This document shows positions 33,994 to 42,962 of a stretch of DNA of 55,249 nt, one piece after another. The stretch lies in assembly GCF_003285005.1 (NCBI RefSeq), contig NZ_QMFA01000046.1, forward strand, positions 1-55,249. Reading direction: 5' to 3'. The position numbers and the translations under genes were made by a program. The stretch comes from Paenibacillus sp. YN15. Its GTDB lineage: Bacteria > Bacillota > Bacilli > Paenibacillales > NBRC-103111. Each line of letters begins with the position of its first letter. The first letter of the stretch is position 1. Below the pieces are notes generated by a model. It was not told the origin of the DNA, searched no databases, and saw nothing but the letters and a program-made list of their open reading frames with translations.

Positions 33994-36900
33994 ATGAAAA
34001 GAATCATGAGCCTGGTATTGGCTGTAGCCCTGTTGTTTGCTGCTGTACCCGGCAGGTCCGGCATTGTAAAGGCGGCTGGGGGAGATGCGGGCGGAGGAAC
34101 ACCGGAGATTATCGTCGCCTTCGACAACAGCCGCAATAACCCGGATATAAACGGAATAACCGTCGCTGATCCAAGGATTGCCCTAACAGGGAATGCCAAC
34201 GGATACGGCGGGGTGATCGGAAGCGTCAAATTATCCGCCGCAGCCCCTGCCGCGAAGGCCGGGTATTATCCCAAGCTGCCCGGTGCAGGCTGGTACAAGG
34301 TCTATCTGCATAAGAAGCTGCTGGCAACCGGGAGCGTAACCTCCGTTGTCTATCATGTGTACCGGGATGATTATATCTACACAAGCTCGGGCGGCATCAA
34401 CTGGGGGCGGGATTCCTCCGCCGTTTCCGAAACGGACAGCGGGGGGAGCGTCTGGTACCCTATCGGAGAATATTATTTCAGCGGGGACGGAACAGACAGT
34501 GTCATCCTGGGCACATCCACCGACAAGCAGGCGTATTTCGATGCGGTGAAATTCGTGAAATCACCGGACGGTACGGTTATTCTGGACGATTCCCAGCTGG
34601 AGAACAGCCTGGGAAGGGTGGAGCTGGTCAGTGAGGGAACGGCCACGCTCTTCGAGCAGGCCAACGGTCTTGGAGGCCGGCATATGGGGATCAACGTCCG
34701 GAATATCACCTCCGACGCCGTCATGAACTACTATCCCAAGCTCGCGTCCGGAGAATATGAGGTTTTCGCCAACAAACCGAGAGTAAACAGCGGGAACGCC
34801 GTGATGCAGGCCAGGATTACCCACCGGTTCGGCACGGGAAATCCACCGTTTGATATCAAGCAGGGCGGGCTGGACCAGGTGGACATGCAGTGGGTCTCCC
34901 TGGGCAGATACTCCTTCACCGGCCAATATGGAACGGATAGAGTCTCCTTGATTGCCAAACAAGACAGCTCGGGCAATCTGAACGGCAGATTCGATGCGGT
35001 AAAATTTGTTCCCGTTGCGGTTGAAGATGACGGAGATGAGGAAGAGAACCGTCCGGTTTATATGAATCTGTATGTGGCCGCCGACGGGGACGATACCGGG
35101 AGCGGCAGCGCGCAGCAGCCCTTCCGCACGGTAGGCAGAGCCAAGGAGGAAGCGGCCAGGTTCACCGAACAGATGAACGGGGATATCGTGATCAACGTGG
35201 CATCCGGCACCTATCCCGTCAGTCAGACGGAGGTGTTCTCCTCCGAGCATTCCGGCAAAAACGGCTATTACGTCGTGCTGCGCGGGGATGCGGCCAACAA
35301 GCCTGTATTTACCGGCGGCGTGAAGGTGGAGGGCTGGGAGCAGGTTGACAATTATATCTACAAGGCGCAGCTTCCGAATGTGGCGGATGTGCGGAATCTG
35401 TATATCAACGGCTATCCCGCCCAGCGGGCCAAGAGCAAGTACGGCTATTTCGTCAGCCAGCTCTACTCCCAGGAAGGCAGCGCATTTAGCACCGACGGAT
35501 TCGTGGTCTCCAAGAAAAACTTCCCCAACAATCTGACCCAGGTTAACCGGCTTGAGCTTTCCTGGACCAATGAATGGGTGAACCAGCGAACGCCGGTGGA
35601 TGAGATTATCGATAACGGAGACAGCTATATATTCAAGATGAGACAGCCCGCCTGGAATCTGGCGGCTACCAAACCGTATGCCACGGTGCGGGCCGGCATT
35701 GGACTGTTTTATATCGAGAATGCCAGGGAATTGTTGGATCAGCCCGGGGAATTTTATTTTGACCAGACCGCCAGAACTCTCTATTACTACCCGCTGCAAT
35801 CGGAGAACCTTCAGACTGCCGAGAGCTATGTGGGCAAAACAGAAGGGCTGCTGAGCATACAAGGGGAAAGCCTCGCCAATAAGGCAGAGAACATCATTAT
35901 TGAGAATATCGATTTCCGGCACGGGGAATTCTTCTTTGTCAGCCAATACGGCTTTGTCTCCGGGCAAGTGGGCAATATGATCGATTTGACAGGTGATCCG
36001 GTGGCCACCACCAACTTCGAGATGCCGGGCCAGATCAGCATTAACCAAGCCAACAGGATTCAAATCCGAAATTGTGTCATCAAGAATCAAGGCTCATCCG
36101 GCATTGTAATGGAAAACGGCGCCAGCAATATAAGCCTCACCGGCAATTACATCAGCGACCTTATGGGCGGAGGCATCAGCGTCGGCAGCTCCAAACATGG
36201 CAAGAATATGGCAGCAGGACAGGAACGCCCCAAAAATATCAAGATCAAAAATAACACCATCCACCGGATCGCCCAAGGGTACTTTGGAATGGCCGGAATT
36301 TGCGCGTATTATGTGGACACCTGCATCATCCGGAATAATGATCTGGCGGATCTGCCTTACACCGGCATTTCCTTCGGCTGGGGCTGGGGAGCGGATGTTC
36401 CGGAATGCAGAAATTTCACCATCTCCAACAATAAAGTGGCCAATACCATGTACCTGCTGCATGACGGCGCTCCCATCTATTCGTTGGGCCCCATCAGAGG
36501 CACCAAGATTTACGAGAATTACTTCGTTGCCTCGCCCCGCTCCCATGCCGGCATTTACCTGGATGAAGGCAGCAAATATATGGAGGTCTACCGCAATGTG
36601 GTGGAGAATGTCAACAAGTTTATTTACTTGAACAATAACGGGGGCAACAACTATATCCACGACAATTACTCCACAACGAATGTAGTGGAAGACAAGACCA
36701 GCACCACTGTTATTGAAAATAATACCTTTGTCCTTGACGGCAGCTGGAACGCCGATGCCCGAGGCATTATAGACAGCGCCGGCACGGAGGAGGCCTACCG
36801 GCATGAGAATGAAACTCCCGCCAGCAGAGGGTTGATTACCCTGCCCAAAAACGTGTTCACCTCCGCAACAACCATGCTCCTATGGGCGGCCGATTACAGG

Positions 36901-37368
36901 CAAGGCGGCCAGAACGTGGCCTATTACGATACTACGCCGGGAAATTCGGGAGGCGTGTACAGAAACGATGATGTAGATATATGGAGCTCATCGACCATCG
37001 GCGGCAAATACGATGTTGGCGTAAGCAGTGGAGAATGGCTGACCTATGACGCCCAAGTGAAGGAGGATGGGGAATATAAGCTCGCCATGTGGGCATCCAA
37101 CTCCCGTTCCGTTCCGGCGGAGAAGCCCCTGTTCAGCATCTATTGGAATGATACCCCCCTTATTCAAGACCGCCAGGTGGAATACACCGGCTCCACATAC
37201 GGGCATACCTTTGTGGAGGGGCTGCTGCTGGAGAAGGGAGCGGGAATATTGCGGATCGAAGGGCAGGTTAACTTTTTTGGCCTGAGTTATCTGAGCTTTG
37301 AGCTGGACAATGGCTCCTATTTGGCCGACGACTATGATGAAGGGGTGATTGAGGCTCCCGGGCAATAG
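33994..37368 (+). CDS. Secreted right-handed beta-helix protein with carbohydrate-binding modules
   Basis: About 1124 residues, exported by a signal peptide (about 1-28). Two golvesin-like beta modules follow (about 30-190 and 190-340; both end YFDAVKFV or RFDAVKFV). A right-handed parallel beta-helix begins at about 350 (LYVAADGDDTGSGSAQQPFR) and runs to about 910 with many N-x-I-x-N coils (IIIENIDF, IKIKNNTIHRI, CIIRNNDLADL). The last 140 residues look like a CBM6/35-type beta-sandwich. Beta-helices of this kind are polysaccharide lyases or hydrolases, but the catalytic residues cannot be named here. ATG 33994 follows AGGAGG. It shares promoter architecture with the cluster C importer. Confidence 0.82.
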   Translation: MKRIMSLVLAVALLFAAVPGRSGIVKAAGGDAGGGTPEIIVAFDNSRNNPDINGITVADPRIALTGNANGYGGVIGSVKLSAAAPAAKAGYYPKLPGAGWYKVYLHKKLLATGSVTSVVYHVYRDDYIYTSSGGINWGRDSSAVSETDSGGSVWYPIGEYYFSGDGTDSVILGTSTDKQAYFDAVKFVKSPDGTVILDDSQLENSLGRVELVSEGTATLFEQANGLGGRHMGINVRNITSDAVMNYYPKLASGEYEVFANKPRVNSGNAVMQARITHRFGTGNPPFDIKQGGLDQVDMQWVSLGRYSFTGQYGTDRVSLIAKQDSSGNLNGRFDAVKFVPVAVEDDGDEEENRPVYMNLYVAADGDDTGSGSAQQPFRTVGRAKEEAARFTEQMNGDIVINVASGTYPVSQTEVFSSEHSGKNGYYVVLRGDAANKPVFTGGVKVEGWEQVDNYIYKAQLPNVADVRNLYINGYPAQRAKSKYGYFVSQLYSQEGSAFSTDGFVVSKKNFPNNLTQVNRLELSWTNEWVNQRTPVDEIIDNGDSYIFKMRQPAWNLAATKPYATVRAGIGLFYIENARELLDQPGEFYFDQTARTLYYYPLQSENLQTAESYVGKTEGLLSIQGESLANKAENIIIENIDFRHGEFFFVSQYGFVSGQVGNMIDLTGDPVATTNFEMPGQISINQANRIQIRNCVIKNQGSSGIVMENGASNISLTGNYISDLMGGGISVGSSKHGKNMAAGQERPKNIKIKNNTIHRIAQGYFGMAGICAYYVDTCIIRNNDLADLPYTGISFGWGWGADVPECRNFTISNNKVANTMYLLHDGAPIYSLGPIRGTKIYENYFVASPRSHAGIYLDEGSKYMEVYRNVVENVNKFIYLNNNGGNNYIHDNYSTTNVVEDKTSTTVIENNTFVLDGSWNADARGIIDSAGTEEAYRHENETPASRGLITLPKNVFTSATTMLLWAADYRQGGQNVAYYDTTPGNSGGVYRNDDVDIWSSSTIGGKYDVGVSSGEWLTYDAQVKEDGEYKLAMWASNSRSVPAEKPLFSIYWNDTPLIQDRQVEYTGSTYGHTFVEGLLLEKGAGILRIEGQVNFFGLSYLSFELDNGSYLADDYDEGVIEAPGQ

Positions 37369-37420
37369 CCTGGCCTGGGATGATCAGGGGGGCTTGATGC
37401 AGCAGGCAGCGGCAAGAAGA

Positions 37421-37484
37421 TAAATCTGTTCCATCAAGAAGGTAAATCTGTTCATGCCGGAGGCCGGCCGACTGAAGCTATAAT
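37421..37484 (+). promoter_or_regulatory. Paired direct repeats and promoter of the cluster C importer
   Basis: TAAATCTGTTC occurs at 37421-37431 and 37443-37453, a 22-base period. TATAAT (37479-37484) begins 36 bases after the start of the second repeat. The surrounding bases (GTTCAT-CCGGAG) also match the site at 33744. The leader to the ATG is about 80 bases. Confidence 0.72.
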
Positions 37485-37571
37485 GAAGGCAGAACGCAGC
37501 CGGGCGCAATGCATCAGCCTCCGGAGCCGGCTGCCGACCATATAACTTCAAGGATGGCGAGGTGACGAACA

Positions 37572-38540
37572 ATGAACCAACTGCCTGCTGCAGGAACACA
37601 TGCCATACCCCACGGCAAGCGGAGGTCAACAGCCTTGCGGTTTGCCAGGGACCTGTGGAGCATGCGGGCGCTCTATCTCATGCTGCTGCCCGGCATTGCC
37701 TATTATGTGATCTTCAAATATATTCCCATGTACGGCATTGTCATTGCCTTCAAGGATTATGATTTGCTGGAGGGCATTCTTCACAGTCCCTGGGCTGACC
37801 CCTGGTACAGACACTTTCAGTTTTTCTATGAGTCCCCTTATTTCACCCAGCTCCTTACCAATACCTTTCTCATTAGTGTGTACAAAATGTTCTGGGGCAT
37901 TATCCCATCCATCGCATTGGCTATCCTGATTCACGAGGGACGGGTGCTGTGGCTGAACCGTGTGATCCAGACCTTAAGCTACATGCCCCACTTCCTGTCC
38001 TGGGTCATCATCTACGGCATCAGCATCGCCTTCTTCTCCGAAACCTCCGGCCTGATCAACCGCTGGCTGGCAGAGAGCGGACACAGCACCATCCCTTTCC
38101 TAAGCTCAACGGGGCTGTTCCGGACTGTGCTGGTGGGAACGGATGTGTGGAAAGACCTGGGCTGGGGCGCCATCGTGTATCTGGCAGCCATGTCCGGCAT
38201 CGACACCACCCTGTATGACGCAGCCCGCATAGACGGTGCGGGAAGACTGCGCCGGATCTGGCATATTACCCTGCCGGGTATCCGCAACGTCATTGTTCTG
38301 CTCTTGATTCTGCGTCTGGGTTCTGTACTGGACGCCGGATTTGAGCAAATCTATATCATGTACAACATTCAAGTGTATCCGGTGGCGGATATTATCGATA
38401 CCTGGGTATACCGGGTGGGACTGGAGCAATTGAACTTCAGCCTGGCAACCGCTGTGGGATTATTCAAATCGGCGATTGGACTGACACTTGTTTATTTATC
38501 CAACACGTTGGCCAGAAGGTGGGGGGGAGGCTTATGGTAA
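37572..38540 (+). CDS. LplB-type ABC sugar permease (cluster C)
   Basis: A 322-residue permease with six predicted helices, KYIPMYGIVIAFKDYD near the first helix, EAA-type loop YDAARIDGAGRLRRIWHITLP, and the ending ARRWGGGLW. GAGGTGA precedes the ATG. It is less similar to the cluster A and B LplB proteins than they are to each other by eye, in keeping with a different substrate. Confidence 0.92.
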   Translation: MNQLPAAGTHAIPHGKRRSTALRFARDLWSMRALYLMLLPGIAYYVIFKYIPMYGIVIAFKDYDLLEGILHSPWADPWYRHFQFFYESPYFTQLLTNTFLISVYKMFWGIIPSIALAILIHEGRVLWLNRVIQTLSYMPHFLSWVIIYGISIAFFSETSGLINRWLAESGHSTIPFLSSTGLFRTVLVGTDVWKDLGWGAIVYLAAMSGIDTTLYDAARIDGAGRLRRIWHITLPGIRNVIVLLLILRLGSVLDAGFEQIYIMYNIQVYPVADIIDTWVYRVGLEQLNFSLATAVGLFKSAIGLTLVYLSNTLARRWGGGLW

Positions 38541-39394
38541 ACCGGGGGTCTGAGCGCTACTTTGACATTCTGATCTATTCGCTGCTGATCTTCGTCGGGA
38601 TAATCTCCGTTTTCCCGCTGCTGTATGTGCTGTCGGTTTCCCTGACCCCGTACAGCGAGGTGCTTCGCAACGGCGGCTTCGTGGTGCTTCCCCGCAAGCT
38701 GACCCTGGATGCCTATCGCATTCTGTTCGGCATGGAGACCATCCCCCGGGCCTTCGGCGTCACCATATTTGTGGCTTCTGTTGGCACTTTCCTGAATCTG
38801 GTCCTGACGGTGCTGCTGGCTTTTCCGCTGAGCCGCCGCAAGCTGATGGGACGCAGCCTGTTCATCTTCATGATCGTCTTCACCATGATGTTCGGCGGAG
38901 GATTGATCCCCACCTACCTGGTGGTGCAGAAGACGGGGCTGCTGAATACCGTGTGGGCCATGATTATTCCGGGAGCCATCTCCACCTTCAATGTGCTGGT
39001 GGTGAAAACCTTCTTCGAAAATTTGCCCGAGGAGCTGTATGAATCCGCGCGGATGGACGGAGCAGGGGAATTCACCGTGCTGTCCCGCCTGGCTCTGCCC
39101 TTGTCGCTTCCTGTCCTGATGACCGTAGGACTGTTCTACCTGGTGGGCAACTGGAACGTCTTCTTCTCCGCCGTCTTCTACATCACGGACCCGAAGCTGA
39201 ATCCGCTGCAGGTGATCGTCCGGGGACTGCTGATGGCAGCCGACAGACCCGAAACCAGCGTGGATGTTACCCTGCCTACCACCACCCTGCAGATGGCCTC
39301 GGTGATTGCCGCCTGTCTGCCGGTGATCGTTGTTTACCCGTTCGTGCAGAAGCATCTTACCAAGGGGATGCTCATCGGCGCGCTGAAAGGATAA
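38534..39394 (+). CDS. LplC-type ABC sugar permease (cluster C)
   Basis: A 286-residue permease with six predicted helices, the loop YESARMDGAGEFTVLSRLALP and the ending KGMLIGALKG. ATG 38534 overlaps the LplB stop by 7 bases, with GGGGGGAGG directly before it; an in-frame GTG at 38519 is an alternative. The overlap implies translational coupling of the two subunits. Confidence 0.9.
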   Translation: MVNRGSERYFDILIYSLLIFVGIISVFPLLYVLSVSLTPYSEVLRNGGFVVLPRKLTLDAYRILFGMETIPRAFGVTIFVASVGTFLNLVLTVLLAFPLSRRKLMGRSLFIFMIVFTMMFGGGLIPTYLVVQKTGLLNTVWAMIIPGAISTFNVLVVKTFFENLPEELYESARMDGAGEFTVLSRLALPLSLPVLMTVGLFYLVGNWNVFFSAVFYITDPKLNPLQVIVRGLLMAADRPETSVDVTLPTTTLQMASVIAACLPVIVVYPFVQKHLTKGMLIGALKG

Positions 39395-39444
39395 TTCACG
39401 TCCAAGCCATTATGATATATTATGGATAAAAGGGGATAAGAACA

Positions 39445-40989
39445 ATGAAAATGACGAATCGTTTATCTGGCGTATTGGCGTTGGCTCTGGGGGCGGGCGT
39501 ATTATTGTCGGCTTGCGGCGGCTCCGGGGAGGAATCCGGCCAAGCCGGGTCAGCAACCGCCTCCGTATCGCCGGGAGCAACTGGAAGCGCTTCATCTGCC
39601 AACGGCCCCAAGATTGCCCTTGAAGCCTTTCTGGCCGGTTGGGGATTGGCTCTGCCTGGCGACAATTTCGTCAAACGGGAATTGGATCAGGCGCTGAACA
39701 CGGATCTTAATCTGACCCTGGTCACCACAGCCGATGAGTTCATTCAGAAGCTGAACCTTCGGGCTGCCGGGAATGAGCTGCCGGACATCATTCGTTTCCC
39801 CGGCAAAAATGAATACCAGGAATATGCCAAACGGGGGCTTCTGCTGGATCTGACCCCCTATATGAATAAATTGGGCGATGTGAAGGCACTGATCGGCGAG
39901 GACGTGTTCCAACGGGGAAAGATCGGCGACAAAGCATACTCCATCACGCTCAATCCCACTACCTATTACAATGTCCCCTGGGTGCGCAAGGATTGGCTGG
40001 ACCATCTGGGGCTGCCGGTGCCCAAGACGTTGGATGAGCTGCTGGAGGTATCCAAGGCGTTCACCACCCGGGACCCGGACGGCAACGGCAAGAACGACAC
40101 CTTCGGCTTGACCGCGGATTTGTCGGCAGTAACCGGTATGGTAATGCCCCTGCACGGTGTTGCCAACGGCCTGTATCTGAAGAACGGACAGATGGTTCAC
40201 GGGCTGTACCAGCCGGAGATGAAGGACGCCGTGGGCTACATCAAGAAGATGATTGATTCGGGCAGCCTAGATCCGGAGATTGCCAGCAACAAGGGCACCA
40301 TATCCCGGGATAAAGCCTTTCAGGGCAAAGCGGGGATTCTGGTTACCAACTGGACGGGGATTATGAAGGATGAGGAAATAAAAAAATGGAAGGATGCCAA
40401 TCCCAAGGCGGAATGGATCATGATCAGTGATCTGAAGGGCCCCGGGGGCGACTTCATGGCAACAAAGGCAAAGTCGGCCACCAGCGGGTATATGGCAGTT
40501 CCCAAGTCAATAGAGAAGAATCCGGCCAAGCTGGAGAAAATATGGGAGCTGTTCAATTATACGGCCAAGGGAGACGGTCTTAATCTGGTGCAGTTCGGGC
40601 TGAAGGATGTTCATTACAAGCTGGATAACGGTAAAATTTCTCTGACGGATAAAGCCTCCGAAACCGCCTATACCTGGGTCTACCAGTTCTCGGGACGTCC
40701 GGAAAGCTCCTATCTGAGCGCCAAGTTTCCGGCCCAGGTGCCCTATATTGAGGCCAATGACCGTGTGAAGGCCTTCGACACCTACTCCAGCTATGTGACC
40801 TTGCCTGACGGCTATAATGCTGCGGATGCGGACCGCTTCAAGGAAGAGGAGCTGCTGAAGTTCTACTTCGGCAAAAACAAGCTGGACACCTTCGATGCCT
40901 TCCTGAGCAAGCTGGACACCACCTTCAAGTACCAAATCTATATCGACAGCGCCTTGAAGCAATTAGGAGAAATGGGTTTTATCAAATAA
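39445..40989 (+). CDS. Extracellular solute-binding lipoprotein (cluster C importer)
   Basis: A 514-residue lipid-anchored binding protein. The signal peptide ends in lipobox LLSA-C, followed by a Gly/Ser/Ala linker. Lpl-type landmarks are WVRKDWLDHLGLPVPKTLDE and TTRDPDGNGKNDTFG, the latter a likely calcium-binding loop. AGGGGA lies 9 bases before the ATG. It follows the two permeases and precedes a hairpin that separates it from the two-component system. Confidence 0.93.
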   Translation: MKMTNRLSGVLALALGAGVLLSACGGSGEESGQAGSATASVSPGATGSASSANGPKIALEAFLAGWGLALPGDNFVKRELDQALNTDLNLTLVTTADEFIQKLNLRAAGNELPDIIRFPGKNEYQEYAKRGLLLDLTPYMNKLGDVKALIGEDVFQRGKIGDKAYSITLNPTTYYNVPWVRKDWLDHLGLPVPKTLDELLEVSKAFTTRDPDGNGKNDTFGLTADLSAVTGMVMPLHGVANGLYLKNGQMVHGLYQPEMKDAVGYIKKMIDSGSLDPEIASNKGTISRDKAFQGKAGILVTNWTGIMKDEEIKKWKDANPKAEWIMISDLKGPGGDFMATKAKSATSGYMAVPKSIEKNPAKLEKIWELFNYTAKGDGLNLVQFGLKDVHYKLDNGKISLTDKASETAYTWVYQFSGRPESSYLSAKFPAQVPYIEANDRVKAFDTYSSYVTLPDGYNAADADRFKEEELLKFYFGKNKLDTFDAFLSKLDTTFKYQIYIDSALKQLGEMGFIK

Positions 40990-41050
40990 ATATGCAGCCT
41001 GGCAAGCAGCGAAGGGCCCATTGAGGTCCCTCGCTGTTGCTGCCTCCTTT

Positions 41051-41070
41051 ACAGCCGACAGGCTGTTTTG
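41051..41070 (+). terminator. Small terminator or attenuator before the sensor kinase
   Basis: ACAGCC (41051-41056) pairs with GGCTGT (41061-41066) around GACA, with TTTTG following. A second, looser hairpin (CAGCGA/TCGCTG, about 41006-41036) lies just upstream. The ribosome site of the kinase starts a few bases later, so this probably lowers rather than stops read-through from the importer genes. Confidence 0.6.
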
Positions 41071-41087
41071 TTGCAGGGGAGGGGAAC

Positions 41088-42962
41088 ATGGGGGGACGGG
41101 ACATGGCGGTTGTGAAGCTGGCGGGGAGGCTGTGGCCGCAGAAATTAAAGTACCGGCTGATTGCCGCTGTTGTTCTGTTCATTCTGCTGCCGTTTTTTCT
41201 GCTGCAGATCATGGCCTACCAGCGGATTGAGGCCTCCTTGTCCCTGGAATTCCAGGAGAAGGCCGGAAAGCAGCTGACGGTGATGAAGTCGGAGCTGGCC
41301 ATCGTATTTGCGGACATGTTCCGGTATTATCTGTTTCTGGAGAATGATCCTGTTACACAGCAGGCTTTGGACCTGGGGACAAGCATGGAGCCGGGGGAGC
41401 GCTACAGACTCCTCAGCCATGCTGCAGAGCGGGCAGGCTCCCTCCGTCTTCCCAGTCAGGTGGCGGTGACCATGGCCGATATAGAGGGAAATGTGTATCT
41501 GTCCGGGGAGGAGCCAAGGGGAGGCTTGGACACGTCCTTCATTCAAGACCCGGCCTTCTCGGGGCTGGACTCCGGGGGCGGGTACCAATGGCTGTCGGGA
41601 GAGGTTCTGCGCATGTATGCGGTATTGAAGAACCGCGCGGGGGAGGCCGCGGGTTATGTTCGCATGGACTTCCTGTACAACAGCTGGCTGGTGGAGACAT
41701 CCCGCAACTTTCTGCTGCAGCAGAACTATCAGATTGTGGATCATGAGGGACGCTCCCTGGGGCTGAGCGATTCCCGCAAGCCCATTGCCCCGGCCCTGGT
41801 CAGGGATATTATTGCCGGCATGGAGGGCCGGGAGCTGAACCAGCTGCTGGACCAGGAGGGCACCGCCATTGTCTCAGGCACCTTCTTCTATGATCTCAAC
41901 TGGTATATGCTGTCCTACCTGCCCATGAATAATTATCTGGGGAACATGAACGCCATCCGCAGCCAATACTTCTATACCTTCCTGGCAGTATCCTTGATCC
42001 TGGTGGCCGTTACCTTCCTCATCGCCTCGGCCATTTCCCGGCCGCTTGTCCTGCTTCGCCGCAAGATGGCCCAATCGGCGGAGGCGGAGCTGAAGACACG
42101 GGTTCAGGAGGGCGCTTTTGCGGGAGAGATGCGTGATCTTGCTGTAACCTTCAATACCATGATGAACGACATTCAGGGACTTCTTCTCCGCCTGAAGCAG
42201 GAGGAGCGGCAGAAGGAGGCGCTGCATTACCGGATGTTGGCTGCGCACATGAACCCCCATTTTTTGATGAACACCTTAAATACGATTAAGTGGAACGTTC
42301 TGGACAAGGAGGATACAGATACGGCGGATATCTGCATCGCCCTGGGCAAGCTGCTGGAGACGACCCTGAACTCGGAGGTGGAGCTGATCCACCTCAAGCA
42401 GGAGCTGGAGCTGATGCATGCCTACATGTACATCCAGAATTACCGCTATGAGGGACTGGTTGCGGTGGACTACCAGGTGGATTCCCGGCTGGAATACGCC
42501 CTTGTCCCCAAGCTTAGCCTTCAGCCGCTGATGGAGAATGCGCTGAAGCACGGCTTTGCCCACATGCCGGAGGACGCCAGGGTGACAGTCCGGGTCTATG
42601 CCCGGGGGCGGGAGCTCATCATGGAGATGGAGGATAACGGGACGGGGCTGGGGGCGGGAGCCGGAGACGCAGAGGACATAGTCCGGGAAGCGGACCGGAG
42701 CGGGGAGAGCGTGGGTGGGGATGCCTTCCTACGGAACAAGGCGGCTGCCGGTACAGATTATGCTGGGCGCGGGAAGCGGAGGGGAATCGGTCTGGCCAAT
42801 ATCGAGGAGCGGCTGCGTCTTCTGTTCCGCACGGAAGGCAGTCTGACGCTTGAAGCCTTGAACCGCGGGGTATTGGCCCGGATTACGCTGCCGCTTCTCA
42901 TCTCAAATCCATACGCGGAAGGAGGCGGAGAGGATGTGGAAGGTGCTGCTGGTGGAGGATGA
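41088..42962 (+). CDS. YesM-type sensor histidine kinase (cluster C)
   Basis: About 624 residues. TM1 (about 24-46) is followed by an extracytoplasmic sensing domain, TM2 (about 295-320), HAMP, and the His_kinase domain of PF06580 type. The phosphoacceptor H391 lies in AAHMNPHFLMNTLNTIKW; the usual Q-x-x-PHFLYN is changed at two flanking positions. The ATPase domain shows LQPLMENALKHGF and GIGLANIEERL, with a Gly/Asp-rich insertion between (about 525-565). ATG 41088 follows AGGGGAGGGG. It phosphorylates the overlapping response regulator. Confidence 0.92.
   Translation: MGGRDMAVVKLAGRLWPQKLKYRLIAAVVLFILLPFFLLQIMAYQRIEASLSLEFQEKAGKQLTVMKSELAIVFADMFRYYLFLENDPVTQQALDLGTSMEPGERYRLLSHAAERAGSLRLPSQVAVTMADIEGNVYLSGEEPRGGLDTSFIQDPAFSGLDSGGGYQWLSGEVLRMYAVLKNRAGEAAGYVRMDFLYNSWLVETSRNFLLQQNYQIVDHEGRSLGLSDSRKPIAPALVRDIIAGMEGRELNQLLDQEGTAIVSGTFFYDLNWYMLSYLPMNNYLGNMNAIRSQYFYTFLAVSLILVAVTFLIASAISRPLVLLRRKMAQSAEAELKTRVQEGAFAGEMRDLAVTFNTMMNDIQGLLLRLKQEERQKEALHYRMLAAHMNPHFLMNTLNTIKWNVLDKEDTDTADICIALGKLLETTLNSEVELIHLKQELELMHAYMYIQNYRYEGLVAVDYQVDSRLEYALVPKLSLQPLMENALKHGFAHMPEDARVTVRVYARGRELIMEMEDNGTGLGAGAGDAEDIVREADRSGESVGGDAFLRNKAAAGTDYAGRGKRRGIGLANIEERLRLLFRTEGSLTLEALNRGVLARITLPLLISNPYAEGGGEDVEGAAGGG

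Noticed and set aside
39585-39599. cre-like TGGAAGCGCTTCAT inside the cluster C binding-protein gene
   Set aside because: It falls in the Ser/Ala/Gly linker codons after the lipobox, about 140 bases into the gene, where GC-rich palindromes arise by chance; no promoter is near.
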